A stretch of DNA of 64,000 nt from Clostridium sp. (GTDB taxonomy: Bacteria; Bacillota; Clostridia; Clostridiales; Clostridiaceae), in assembly GCA_028692255.1 (NCBI GenBank), contig JAQUXS010000003.1:27523-91522 (forward strand), written 5' to 3'. The position numbers were made by a program, and so were the translations under genes. The notes below the pieces were generated by a model. It worked only from the letters and a program-made list of their open reading frames with translations, was not told the origin of the DNA and searched no databases. Below, piece by piece: positions 45,892 to 55,129 of the stretch (position 1 is the stretch's first letter; each line of letters begins with the position of its first letter).

Positions 45892-46857
45892 TTAAACTAT
45901 ATGACACGCAACAAAATGCTGAGGTGCTACTTCTCTATACTCTGGGTTTTGTTCACTGCAAATCTTTTTGGCATAGGGACACCTTGTATGAAATTTACAG
46001 CCTGACGGTGGATTTGCAGGACTTGGGATATCACCTTTTAATATTATTCTATTTTTCTTATAAGTTGGATCTGGTATTGGCACCGCTGATAAAAGAGCTT
46101 TTGTATATGGGTGAAGTGGATTTTTAAATAATTCTTCTTTACTTGCCATTTCTACCATAGAACCTAGATACATTACTCCAATTCTATTACATATGTGCTG
46201 CACAACACTTAAATCATGAGAAATAAATAAATATGAAAGTCCCTTTTTCTGCTGCAACTTCATTAGCAAATTCACAATTTGGGCCTGTATAGATACATCT
46301 AAGGCTGAAACTGGTTCATCTGCAACTATGAACTTTGGATTTAAAATAAGTGCTCTTGCAATACCTATTCTCTGTCTTTGTCCCCCTGAAAATTCATGAG
46401 GAAACCTTCTATATTGATATGGGGCTAATCCACATACTTCTAATTCCTTCATAACTCTATCACGAACTTCACTTTTAGGACAAATTTTATGGTCTATAAG
46501 AGCTTCACCTATAGCATTGCCAATAGATATTCTTGGATTTAGCGAACTGTATGGATCTTGAAATATTATTTGCATATCTAATCTCAATTTTCTAAGTTCT
46601 TCCCTATGGAGTTTATATATATCTTTACCTTCAAAAAACACATCACCACTTGTTTTATTCTCTAATCTAAGTAAAGTTCTACCTGTAGTTGATTTCCCGC
46701 ACCCAGATTCACCGACAAGTCCTAGAGTCTCACCTTTTTTTATTTCGAAAGAAATATCTTCTACAGCTTTAACATATCCAACAACTCTTTGAAACACACC
46801 ACCTTTAATAGGAAAATATTTTTTTAAATTACTTACTTTTAATAAAACCTCCTCCAT
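45892..46857 (-). CDS. oppF: Oligopeptide ABC transporter ATPase OppF
   Basis: 321 aa. Walker A GESGCGKST (49-57), signature FSGGQRQRIGIAR, Walker B FIVADEPVSALD, and the C-terminal zinc/iron-sulfur-like cysteine pattern CKFHTRCPYAKKICSE found in OppF/DppF. Its ATG starts at the base next to the oppD stop. Works with OppD to power peptide import. Confidence 0.95.
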   Translation of the reverse strand: MEEVLLKVSNLKKYFPIKGGVFQRVVGYVKAVEDISFEIKKGETLGLVGESGCGKSTTGRTLLRLENKTSGDVFFEGKDIYKLHREELRKLRLDMQIIFQDPYSSLNPRISIGNAIGEALIDHKICPKSEVRDRVMKELEVCGLAPYQYRRFPHEFSGGQRQRIGIARALILNPKFIVADEPVSALDVSIQAQIVNLLMKLQQKKGLSYLFISHDLSVVQHICNRIGVMYLGSMVEMASKEELFKNPLHPYTKALLSAVPIPDPTYKKNRIILKGDIPSPANPPSGCKFHTRCPYAKKICSEQNPEYREVAPQHFVACHIV

Positions 46858-47844
46858 TTATTTTTCCTCCGTTTCTTTATCATAAATCCAGCATGCAACC
46901 TTATGGCCTTTATCTAAATCTTTTAGTTCTGGTACAAATTGTCTGCATTTTTCTGTAGCTTTTTCACATCTTGGATTAAACGCACAACCTTTAGGCATTT
47001 CATAAGGATTGGGTACCTGTCCTGGAATTGAATAAAGTTCCTCTTGGAGTTTATTTATAACTGGTTTAGATTTTAAAAGTCCATTGGTATATGGATGAAG
47101 TGGCTTTTTAAACAATTCAAATACATTTGCCTCTTCTACTATTTTTCCTGCATACATAACCACTACATAATCCGCTGTTTCTGCCACAACTCCTAAATCA
47201 TGAGTTATAAAAATAATGGACGTATTTAATTTCTTTTTAAGATCTTTCATAAGATCCAAAATCTCCGCTTGAATTGTAACATCCAGTGCTGTAGTGGGTT
47301 CATCTGCAATTAAGAGCTTGGGCCTACAAGACATAGCCATAGCTATCATTGCCCTTTGCCTCATACCACCACTTAATTCATGTGGATATGCATCTACAAT
47401 TTTTTCTGGCCTTGGAATTCCAACTAAATTTATCATTTCAATTGCCTTTTTCCTAGCCTCAGTTTTACTTAATTTTTTATGAAGCATTAATGCCTCTTCA
47501 ATTTGATTTCCTATAGTAAATACAGGATTCAATGAAGTCATTGGCTCTTGAAATATAACTGAAATTTTATTGCCTCTAATTTCTCTGAGTTTATTATCAT
47601 CTAACTTTAATATATCTTCACCTTCAAAGCTTATTTCCTTTCCTTTAACAACTCCTGGTGGTGAAGGTATAAGTCTTATAAGAGACATAGCTGTCATGCT
47701 TTTTCCACTTCCAGATTCTCCAACTATAGCTAATGTCTCACCTTTTTTAATGTTAAAACTAACATCGTCAACGGCTTTAACTACTCCTCTATCAGTATAA
47801 AAATAAGTTTTAAGGTTTCTAACCTTTAATAAATCATCTGCCAT
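46858..47844 (-). CDS. oppD: Oligopeptide ABC transporter ATPase OppD
   Basis: 328 aa. Walker A GESGSGKSM (42-50), signature LSGGMRQR, Walker B LLIADEPTTALD and the C-terminal CAFNPRCEKATEKC cluster. ATG 47844 follows GGGGGAGAG. Gene order A-B-C-D-F is the standard Opp arrangement. Confidence 0.95.
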   Translation of the reverse strand: MADDLLKVRNLKTYFYTDRGVVKAVDDVSFNIKKGETLAIVGESGSGKSMTAMSLIRLIPSPPGVVKGKEISFEGEDILKLDDNKLREIRGNKISVIFQEPMTSLNPVFTIGNQIEEALMLHKKLSKTEARKKAIEMINLVGIPRPEKIVDAYPHELSGGMRQRAMIAMAMSCRPKLLIADEPTTALDVTIQAEILDLMKDLKKKLNTSIIFITHDLGVVAETADYVVVMYAGKIVEEANVFELFKKPLHPYTNGLLKSKPVINKLQEELYSIPGQVPNPYEMPKGCAFNPRCEKATEKCRQFVPELKDLDKGHKVACWIYDKETEEK

Positions 47845-47856
47845 AACTCTCTCCCC

Positions 47857-48783
47857 CTAATTATTGTGCTTTGGATCTAACGCATCTCTAAGTCCATCTC
47901 CAATTAAGTTGATGGATACAACTGTAAGCAAAATACAAGTACCAGCTGGTATCCAAAGCCATGGATAATTTTGAAGTGTTTGCATGTCATCTACGGATTG
48001 TATTAATGCACCCCAGGAAGGCGTTGGTACCGTTACTCCAAGTCCTAAAAAACTCAGTGCTGATTCTGTAAGAATAGCACCTGCAACTCCCAGTGCCGCT
48101 GTAACAATAATAGTTGCCAGTGTATTGGGCAGAAGATGCTTAAACATTTTTCTTCTATCTCTAAGTCCCAATGCTTCTGCTGCCTGCATATATTCTTTTT
48201 CTCTTAGAGATAAAATTTCACCCCTCACAAGACGGCAAAGCTGCGGCCAGCTTAGTATTCCAATAACAACCATAAGCACATACATTTTACTTGAAGGGTT
48301 AACCTTTAAATCCAGCATTATAGCTCCAATCATCATAAGTATTGGAAGTGTAGGCAAACATGAAAATATATCTACAAGCCTCATTATTATTGAATCAACA
48401 ATCCCACCGTAATACCCTGAAGCAACACCCAATACACATCCTATTAAAACTTCAACCACAACTGCAAAAAATCCAACTGCTAAAGATATTCTCCCTGCAT
48501 ACATAACCCTGACTAATTCATCTCTTCCATTTTCATCTGTTCCAAGTAGGTGAGTTATAGTAGGTGGTGATGATGTATTTTCTAAATCTATATCATCCAT
48601 TTTATATGGAGACAACATAGGACCAAATATGGAAATTAAAATAATAATTATAAGCAGTACAAGTCCAACCATTGCAATCTTATTATGCCTAAATTTTTTC
48701 CAAGCTATTTTGCCAGGACTAAGTATAACCTCCTTAGAGGCATTTTCTTGAATTTTACTGCTACTTTGTAATTTACCTTCCAT
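47857..48783 (-). CDS. oppC: Oligopeptide ABC transporter permease OppC
   Basis: 308 aa, six membrane segments after an N-terminal cytoplasmic region. LLGTDENGRDELVRVMYAGRISL near the first periplasmic loop and the EAA loop AAEALGLRDRRKMFKHLLPNTL are typical of OppC/DppC. It follows oppB by 11 nt. Confidence 0.94.
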   Translation of the reverse strand: MEGKLQSSSKIQENASKEVILSPGKIAWKKFRHNKIAMVGLVLLIIIILISIFGPMLSPYKMDDIDLENTSSPPTITHLLGTDENGRDELVRVMYAGRISLAVGFFAVVVEVLIGCVLGVASGYYGGIVDSIIMRLVDIFSCLPTLPILMMIGAIMLDLKVNPSSKMYVLMVVIGILSWPQLCRLVRGEILSLREKEYMQAAEALGLRDRRKMFKHLLPNTLATIIVTAALGVAGAILTESALSFLGLGVTVPTPSWGALIQSVDDMQTLQNYPWLWIPAGTCILLTVVSINLIGDGLRDALDPKHNN

Positions 48784-48794
48784 GCTATTACCCC

Positions 48795-49754
48795 CTATTT
48801 AAGTCTTATTCTAGGATCAACTACTGCATAAGTAACATCTGCAATTAGGTTACCAATAAGCATTAACACTGCATATATCATATTTATCCCCATACTTAAT
48901 GGATAGTCTCTATTTATAACTGCTAGATAAGTAACAGGACCAATTCCTGGCCAAGAAAAAATCTGCTCAGTTATAATTGCTCCTGCAAATAACCCTGGAA
49001 TAGTAAATCCTAATAGAGTAATTATAGGTATAAGTGCATTTCTAAGTGCATGTTTGTAAATAACAACTTTTTCCCTTAATCCTTTTGCCCTAGCCGTTCT
49101 AATGTAGTCTTCACTTATTACTTCAAGCATATTAGATCTCATATATTTCATAATCCCTGCAATGCTTGTTATAGTTAAAACTAAGAATGGCAAAAACATA
49201 TGATAAAGTACATCTGTTATATGCGATAGCCCTGCAGCTGTGCTTCCTGTAGTTGTCATCCCTGATATTGGGAATATAGGCAAATCCACAGAAAAGAATT
49301 TTATTAAAAGTAGCCCTATAAAAAAATCCGGAATAGACATAGATAATAAAGCAAATACAGAAGATATAGAATCAAATTTTGAATATTGCTTTGTTGCCGC
49401 CACAACTCCAACTGGAACTGCAATTGCAATTACCGCAATGGTAGATGTCAATCCTAAAATGAAAGAGTTCCATATGAAAGAATTTATTACAGTCCCCACA
49501 CTCTTTTTATAAAAAGTTGAAGTTCCAAAATCTCCATGCAGTGCACCCTTAAGCCAGTATAAATACTGAACTATTTTAGGCTTATCTAAATGCATTTGAT
49601 GTCTTATCTGTGCTCTAGCGGCAACTGACATATGAGGATTTGCAGTTGTTACAGCATCCCCAGGTGCCATGGCAAATATAAAAAATATGATTAGTGAAAT
49701 TCCTAGCAAAACTGGTATCATAGTTAAAATTCTTCTTACTATATATTGCCTCAT
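48795..49754 (-). CDS. oppB: Oligopeptide ABC transporter permease OppB
   Basis: 319 aa, six membrane segments. N-terminal MRQYIVRRILTMIPVLLG and the EAA loop ARAKGLREKVVIYKHALRNALIPI are hallmarks of OppB/DppB. A 90-nt gap with a strong hairpin separates it from oppA. Confidence 0.94.
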   Translation of the reverse strand: MRQYIVRRILTMIPVLLGISLIIFFIFAMAPGDAVTTANPHMSVAARAQIRHQMHLDKPKIVQYLYWLKGALHGDFGTSTFYKKSVGTVINSFIWNSFILGLTSTIAVIAIAVPVGVVAATKQYSKFDSISSVFALLSMSIPDFFIGLLLIKFFSVDLPIFPISGMTTTGSTAAGLSHITDVLYHMFLPFLVLTITSIAGIMKYMRSNMLEVISEDYIRTARAKGLREKVVIYKHALRNALIPIITLLGFTIPGLFAGAIITEQIFSWPGIGPVTYLAVINRDYPLSMGINMIYAVLMLIGNLIADVTYAVVDPRIRLK

Positions 49755-49792
49755 TTCTATCCCCCCAATTATTTAATTCTTAATATGTATAT

Positions 49793-49841
49793 AAAATTAT
49801 TGTGTTAGACTCACTTTTAATGTTTCTAACACAATAATTTT
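49793..49841 (-). terminator. Perfect 17-bp hairpin between oppA and oppB
   Basis: Arms AAAATTATTGTGTTAGA and TCTAACACAATAATTTT with a 15-nt loop. Its position inside the operon suggests partial termination or 3'-end protection of the oppA message, which would yield more binding protein than permease. Confidence 0.7.
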
Positions 49842-49844
49842 ATT

Positions 49845-51563
49845 TTACTTCAATTGTAGTTTTTCAACGTTACGGCTCCAATCTGAAAAAGCTCCAAGCT
49901 TATAACCTTTAACACGTGAATTTATTGCCCAAAGTTCTTTGCCCTGTGATACAAATACATATGGACATTCATCATTTATTAATTTAGCCCATTTAGCATA
50001 TATTTGTTTTCTCTTGCTTTGATTTAATTCAGATAAACCTTGTTTTAAAAGTTTGTCACTTTCAGTATTGTGGAAGGATACATTATTTGAGCCACCAGCT
50101 ACATCTTGGCTGCTGTCAAATATTTGAGTAGCATCTGGATCAGGTGTTAATTGCCATGCCATTGTAAATGCATCATAATCTCTTTTACCATTTACTAGGT
50201 CAGTCTTTGTTATTATTGTATTAAAATCAAGTGACACTGGGTTAAGGTCTATACCAATTTTTTTATAATTCTCTTTAGCTATAGTAGCTATTGCTGTATA
50301 ATTTTTTTTGCCCTCTGGATACATAAGTGTAAATGAGAACTTTTTGCCGTCTTTATATCTATAACCATCAGATTTATTAAGCTTCCAGCCTGCTTCATCT
50401 AGAAGCTTACCTGCTTTAGTAGGATTGTAATCATATTTATTTACATTGTCTGTATATGCCCATTGAACCGGTGAGAATGGTTCATTTGAAACCTGTCCAT
50501 ATCCCTTGGAAAATGAGTCTACATATCCTTTTCTATTAAACCCATAAGTTAAAGCTTGACGAACTCTTTTATCAGTAAATAGTGGGTTTTTTAAATTTAA
50601 TCCAATATAATTGTAAGAAAGTGATGGGAATAGCTGCATATCTAAAAATCCTGCTTTTTTGATAGAACTTACATTTGTAGGATTAGTCGCAACTGCATCT
50701 ACATCTGTTTCACCTTTCTCTATTTTTTCTAAAGCTGTAGTTGAATTTGTATTAAGACAAACTATATTCTTTATTTTAGGAGCACCTTTAAAATAGTTAG
50801 GATTTCTAGTCAAATCGGTTTCTTGTCCTGCTTTAAAAGATGTAAGCTTATAAGGGCCACTTCCCATTGGCTTTAAATCTAAATCATGCACTTTTTTAAA
50901 GTTTCCTTTATCAAAAGCATAATATTTCTTTTCCATAATTCCAGTATTAAAAAGCGATATTAGCACACTGGCATTTTTATCATTTAGAGTAAATGAAATT
51001 GTTGTTGGATTTTTTACAACTATACCTGAAACTGAAGTTGCATTTCCTTGGTTGTAATCATTGTATCCTTTTAAAGCAGCTACGTAGCTTCCTAGTGTAC
51101 CATCATAAGTAGGGTCACATGCTGCTGTATAGGTAAATGCCACATCGTCAGCTGTTAGTGTATTGCCATCATCGAATTTTACATCATTTCTTAAATGGAA
51201 GGTATACGTTAGTCCATCCTTTGAAACATCCCAAGACTTAGCCACTTCAGGTATAGGCTCCCCATTTGCATCAAAGTTTACAAGTGAATTAAATGTTAAA
51301 TTAACTAAATACAAATCATACTCAGTTTGATTTGTTATTGGATTTATTTGACCTGATGGATCCATACTACCTACAACTAGTGTATCCTTTCTATTCTTTG
51401 CAACAGTTGGATTAGCTGAAGGTTTTGTTGCTGCAGTTACCTCTGTTGAAACCTTCTTTAAATTTTGCTCTTTTACTGCTTGAGTTCCACTTGAACATGA
51501 AGTCAACGCTACTGCTAAAACTAAACCACATGAAATACTTGCAATAAGCCTCTTTCTTTTCAT
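49845..51563 (-). CDS. oppA: Oligopeptide-binding lipoprotein OppA
   Basis: 572 aa from ATG 51563, 6 nt after GGGGGATA. Lipoprotein signal peptide MKRKRLIASISCGLVLAV ending LTSC. SBP family 5 features include VAKSWDVSKDGLTYTFHLRNDVKFDDG, GSGPYKL and the DKRVRQALTYGFNRKG segment. It captures peptides outside the cell. First gene of the opp operon behind a 317-nt leader. Confidence 0.94.
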   Translation of the reverse strand: MKRKRLIASISCGLVLAVALTSCSSGTQAVKEQNLKKVSTEVTAATKPSANPTVAKNRKDTLVVGSMDPSGQINPITNQTEYDLYLVNLTFNSLVNFDANGEPIPEVAKSWDVSKDGLTYTFHLRNDVKFDDGNTLTADDVAFTYTAACDPTYDGTLGSYVAALKGYNDYNQGNATSVSGIVVKNPTTISFTLNDKNASVLISLFNTGIMEKKYYAFDKGNFKKVHDLDLKPMGSGPYKLTSFKAGQETDLTRNPNYFKGAPKIKNIVCLNTNSTTALEKIEKGETDVDAVATNPTNVSSIKKAGFLDMQLFPSLSYNYIGLNLKNPLFTDKRVRQALTYGFNRKGYVDSFSKGYGQVSNEPFSPVQWAYTDNVNKYDYNPTKAGKLLDEAGWKLNKSDGYRYKDGKKFSFTLMYPEGKKNYTAIATIAKENYKKIGIDLNPVSLDFNTIITKTDLVNGKRDYDAFTMAWQLTPDPDATQIFDSSQDVAGGSNNVSFHNTESDKLLKQGLSELNQSKRKQIYAKWAKLINDECPYVFVSQGKELWAINSRVKGYKLGAFSDWSRNVEKLQLK

Positions 51564-51886
51564 TTTGATTATCCCCCTTTTTAATAACAAAATTACTTAA
51601 ATCCTTTAAGGATCATTTTATATATAAATTCAAAAACACTAATTAATTTTTTTGAATTTAAATCAATTTATATATGTATGCAATTTATATATTTTGAAAT
51701 TTTGAATAAATAAGGATGCATGATTCAAAACATGTATATATGAAAAATATTTTTAAATAATAACATATCAATATTTCGCTAAATAAATATCGATATGTTA
51801 AAAATTGGTTTCAAATCATCTTCATTTCATAAATGTATATTATTTTATGTAATGTAAATATAATCCTTTAATTTAATTTTATAACA

Positions 51887-51915
51887 ATACTACCTTTTTT
51901 ATGACTCATTGTCAA
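51887..51915 (-). promoter_or_regulatory. Sigma-A promoter of the opp operon
   Basis: On the minus strand: TTGACA (51915-51910), 17 nt, TAGTAT (51892-51887). The -35 is perfect, the -10 moderate. Confidence 0.6.
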
Positions 51916-51926
51916 TACGAGATTTC

Positions 51927-51941
51927 AATATTTTGAAAATT
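51927..51941 (-). promoter_or_regulatory. Possible CodY box upstream of the opp promoter
   Basis: AATTTTCAAAATATT on the minus strand differs at two positions from the CodY consensus AATTTTCWGAAAATT. It lies 11 bp upstream of the -35. Peptide transport operons are frequent CodY targets. Confidence 0.4.
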
Positions 51942-51959
51942 TTTTCAACACAAAAAAAT

Positions 51960-51992
51960 AAACCGCCGCACTATTTTTTAGTGCGGCGGTTT
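51960..51992 (-). terminator. Terminator of proA (family copy 3, perfect stem)
   Basis: A perfect 14-bp stem AAACCGCCGCACTA / TAGTGCGGCGGTTT with a 5-T loop, then A/T runs, directly after the proA stop codon. It carries the same GCACTA-T(n)-TAGTGC core as the prs terminator. Confidence 0.9.
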
Positions 51993-51998
51993 ACTTCT

Positions 51999-53258
51999 TT
52001 ATCTTATCTGCCCTTCTCCATGAATTATATACTTAACCGTAGTCAATTCATTTAGCCCCATAGGACCTCTTGCATGAAGTTTCTGAGTACTTATCCCTAT
52101 TTCTGCTCCAAAGCCAAATTCATTTCCATCTGTAAATCTTGTAGAAGCATTTACATAAACAGCAGCTGCATCTATTTCCTTTGTGAAACGCTGGGAATTG
52201 TGATAATCATTTGTTATTATAGCTTCAGAATGACCAGTGCTGTATTTATAAATATGGTCTATAGCTTCATCTATAGAATCCACTACCTTTACAGCTAAAA
52301 TTAAATCTAAAAATTCTGTTGCATAATCATTTTCAGTAACATTATTAGCATAAGGTATAAGCTTTCGAGTTCTTTCACAGCCTCTTATCTCAACCCCAAG
52401 CTTTCTTAATGTTTCTCCAAGATGAGGCAAAAATTTAGCTGCAATATCCTTATGAACAAGAAGTGTTTCCATGGCATTACATACTGCTGGTCTTTGTGTC
52501 TTGGCATTTACTATTATGTTCTCAGCCATATTCATATCTGCATTGTAATCAACGTATACATGGCAATTTCCAACTCCAGTTTGAATTACAGGAACAGTTG
52601 AGTTATTTACAACATTATTTATTAGTCCACTGCCACCTCTTGGTATTAAAACGTCTATAAATCTGTTTAATCTCATCATGACATTAACAGCTTCTCTGTC
52701 AGTATTATCAATAAATTCTATGGAACCCTCAGGAAGGCCTGAATGAGCTGCAGCAAAATTTATTATATTGTATATCTCTTTATTTGAATTTAAGGCTTCA
52801 CTTCCGCCTCTTAATATAACTGCATTACCACTTTTTATACAAAGAGCAGCAGCATCTACAGTTACATTAGGCCTTGCTTCATATATGATTCCAATTGTAC
52901 CAAGTGGAACTCTTACCTTTTCCACAGTCAATTCATTTGGAGTTTTCCACATACTATTTGAAGATCCAATAGGGTCAGGAAGATTTGATACATTGATAAG
53001 ACCATCTGCCATATCCTTTATCCTTGCTTCATTTAATGAAAGTCTGTCTATAAAAGCTTGGCTTTTTTTATCTACCTTGGCTTTTTCTATATCTTTTTTA
53101 TTTGCTTGTAAAATTCTATCTTCATTTTTTAAAAGAGCTTCAGCCATATTTAAAAGAGCTTTATTTTTAACTATAGTGTTTGCATAGTTAAGACTTCTTG
53201 AAGCCAATTTTGCTTTTTTTGCCTTTTCTATAACATAATTTTCAATATCTATATTCAA
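51999..53258 (-). CDS. proA: Gamma-glutamyl phosphate reductase
   Basis: 419 aa, TTG start at 53258 with a weak GAGATG site, probably coupled to proB, whose stop codon lies 13 nt upstream. It reduces glutamyl-5-phosphate to glutamate semialdehyde. Seen: IGIIYEARPNVTVDAAALC, LRGGSEALNSN, the catalytic Cys in RPAVCNAMETLLVH, and the GFGAEIGISTQKLHARGPMG tail. Confidence 0.96.
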   Translation of the reverse strand: MNIDIENYVIEKAKKAKLASRSLNYANTIVKNKALLNMAEALLKNEDRILQANKKDIEKAKVDKKSQAFIDRLSLNEARIKDMADGLINVSNLPDPIGSSNSMWKTPNELTVEKVRVPLGTIGIIYEARPNVTVDAAALCIKSGNAVILRGGSEALNSNKEIYNIINFAAAHSGLPEGSIEFIDNTDREAVNVMMRLNRFIDVLIPRGGSGLINNVVNNSTVPVIQTGVGNCHVYVDYNADMNMAENIIVNAKTQRPAVCNAMETLLVHKDIAAKFLPHLGETLRKLGVEIRGCERTRKLIPYANNVTENDYATEFLDLILAVKVVDSIDEAIDHIYKYSTGHSEAIITNDYHNSQRFTKEIDAAAVYVNASTRFTDGNEFGFGAEIGISTQKLHARGPMGLNELTTVKYIIHGEGQIR

Positions 53259-53270
53259 ATTAAAATCATC

Positions 53271-54068
53271 TCACTTTTTTATTGATAAAAACAATGTACC
53301 TATTTCATCACTTTCTAATGATTTTTCTATAACATTGTTTATAGAACCATTTGCAATTATCATTGGTATACCTGCAAAGGACACTATTTTGGCCGCCTTT
53401 AATTTAGTAGCCATTCCTCCAGTACCAAGTTTTGATTTAGAAATTCCTGCATAATTTTCAACTTCTTTTGTAACTTCCTTTACACAAGTTAAAAGTTTTG
53501 CGTCCTTATTTTTCCTTGGATCAGAATCATATAATCCATCTATATCTGAAAGTAATATTAAGACATCAGCATCTATAATAGTTGCTACCAATGCTGAAAG
53601 CGTATCATTATCTCCAATTTTTATTTCATGTACAGCAATAGCATCGTTCTCGTTTACGATAGGTATAACACCATGGTCTAAAAGAGCATTGAAGGTATTC
53701 TTAGCATTTGTAAAACGAGTTTTATTTTTTATATCGTCTTTTGTAAGAAGTATTTGTGCAGCTATTTCACTATATTCAGAAAAAAACTTTTCGTAAATGT
53801 GCAGCAGAATTCCCTGTCCAATTGCAGCCGCAGCTTGCTTTTCAGGAATTGTTTTCGGCTTCTCTTTAAGCCTTAGTTTTCTAGCACCCACACCTATAGC
53901 ACCTGACGTTACAAGTACTACATTTTTACCTTGATTGTGAAGGGATGAAAGCTGCCTTACAAGTTTATCTATTATTTCAAAGTTCAAAAGACCATTTTCA
54001 TATGTTAAAGTTGAAGTTCCAACCTTTACAACAATAGTTTTAACATTCTTTAAATATTTTTTCCTCAT
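53271..54068 (-). CDS. proB: Glutamate 5-kinase (without PUA domain)
   Basis: 265 aa. Phosphorylates glutamate to begin proline synthesis. [42 protein letters not shown], and [14 protein letters not shown] are characteristic. It lacks the C-terminal PUA domain of the 367-aa E. coli enzyme, as many Firmicute ProB do. First gene of proBA, divergent from proC. Confidence 0.96.
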   Translation of the reverse strand: MRKKYLKNVKTIVVKVGTSTLTYENGLLNFEIIDKLVRQLSSLHNQGKNVVLVTSGAIGVGARKLRLKEKPKTIPEKQAAAAIGQGILLHIYEKFFSEYSEIAAQILLTKDDIKNKTRFTNAKNTFNALLDHGVIPIVNENDAIAVHEIKIGDNDTLSALVATIIDADVLILLSDIDGLYDSDPRKNKDAKLLTCVKEVTKEVENYAGISKSKLGTGGMATKLKAAKIVSFAGIPMIIANGSINNVIEKSLESDEIGTLFLSIKK

Positions 54069-54158
54069 TTGAATAAAATCCTTTCAAAGCAGTATAGCTT
54101 ATCCTTTTATATTTATATAAACATAAAATTATACCTTGCATTTAAAATAATAAAAAAA

Positions 54159-54189
54159 CTATGATATAATTAAGCCAATTATATCATAG
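54159..54189. promoter_or_regulatory. Palindrome carrying face-to-face -10 elements for proC and proBA
   Basis: CTATGATATAATT, AAGCC, AATTATATCATAG: a perfect 13-bp inverted repeat. Each arm contains an extended -10, TGATATAAT. For proBA (minus) TTGAAA lies 18 nt upstream (54207-54202); for proC (plus) the -35 is poor (TTAAAA at 17 nt). The two promoters overlap completely. Confidence 0.65.
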
Positions 54190-54228
54190 TATGATGAAGC
54201 TTTTCAATAAATAGCAGGAGGAATTGTC

Positions 54229-55044
54229 ATGATAAAAAAAATAGGATTCATAGGATGCGGAAATATGGGTAAAGCAATGATAGGTGGAATTGTAAATTCC
54301 AAATTATATTTAGGAAAAAATATAATTGTAAGTAATCCATCTAACACATCACTTCAATACGTAAAAGAAAATTTTAATGTAATTACAACTAATGATAACA
54401 ATAAGGTAGCTGAGAATTCAGATCTTATAATTCTTTCTATAAAACCAAATAAATACGAACATGTAATAGAGAAAATTAAATCTTTTGTAAAACCAGGAAC
54501 TGTTATTGTATCTATTGCAGCAGGAGTTACAATTGAATCCATAGAAACATGGTTTTCAAAGGCCAACTTAAAAATAGTAAGAGTTATGCCTAACACACCA
54601 GCACTTGTAGGAGAAGGCATGAGTGCATTATGCAGAAATAAAAACGTTAAAGACGATGAAATGGAAGTCGTAACAAACATATTTAAGTCTTTTGGTAAAA
54701 TCGAAGTTGTCACTGAAAATATGATGGACATTGTTACAGCTGTATCTGGTTCATCTCCTGCTTTTGTATATATGTTTATAGAAGCACTAGCAGATGGCGC
54801 AGTTTTGGAAGGAATGCCAAGAGATAAAGCATATAAAATGGCAGCACAATCTGTTCTTGGTTCTGCAAAAATGGTACTTGAAACTGGAAAACATCCAGGT
54901 CAATTAAAGGATGAAGTATGTTCACCAAAGGGAACTACAATTGAATCCGTATATTCCTTAGAAAACAATAAATTTAGAGGAAGCATCATTGAAGCTGTAA
55001 AAGTATGCGTAAGCAAATCACGAGAGATGGGAAAACATAATTAA
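54229..55044 (+). CDS. proC: Pyrroline-5-carboxylate reductase
   Basis: 271 aa. Last step of proline synthesis, NAD(P)H-dependent. Dinucleotide loop GFIGCGNMGKAMIGG at the N-terminus, VRVMPNTPALVGEGM, AVSGSSPAFVYMF, and the HPGQLKDEVCSPKGTTIESV signature. AGGAGG precedes ATG 54229. Confidence 0.97.
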   Translation: MIKKIGFIGCGNMGKAMIGGIVNSKLYLGKNIIVSNPSNTSLQYVKENFNVITTNDNNKVAENSDLIILSIKPNKYEHVIEKIKSFVKPGTVIVSIAAGVTIESIETWFSKANLKIVRVMPNTPALVGEGMSALCRNKNVKDDEMEVVTNIFKSFGKIEVVTENMMDIVTAVSGSSPAFVYMFIEALADGAVLEGMPRDKAYKMAAQSVLGSAKMVLETGKHPGQLKDEVCSPKGTTIESVYSLENNKFRGSIIEAVKVCVSKSREMGKHN

Positions 55045-55050
55045 AAAAAT

Positions 55051-55083
55051 AGCCACCGCACTATTTTTTAGCGCGGCGGTTTA
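55051..55083 (+). terminator. Terminator of proC (family copy 4, imperfect)
   Basis: AGCCACCGCACTA, T run, TAGCGCGGCGGTTT, 7 nt after proC. It is nearly the same sequence as the proA terminator, with single changes in each arm that leave A-C mismatches. Confidence 0.75.
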
Positions 55084-55129
55084 TTCCTTTATATGTTTTA
55101 TCCAACTTATAATTTAAATATTAATTATG

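Larger units (their letters stand above)
51564..51958 (-). other. Long untranslated leader of oppA
   Basis: No coding frame seen. From the predicted start near 51880 to the oppA ATG there are about 317 nt. A stem-loop at 51762-51799 (AACATATC / GATATGTT outer, ATATTT / AAATAT inner, one mismatch) lies in the middle. No known riboswitch fold was recognised. Confidence 0.6.

Noticed and set aside
48795..51563. Nickel or dipeptide transporter instead of Opp
   Set aside because: OppA has no His-rich or nickel-type features, and the ABCDF order with 572-aa SBP favours oligopeptides, although substrate range cannot be proven from sequence.
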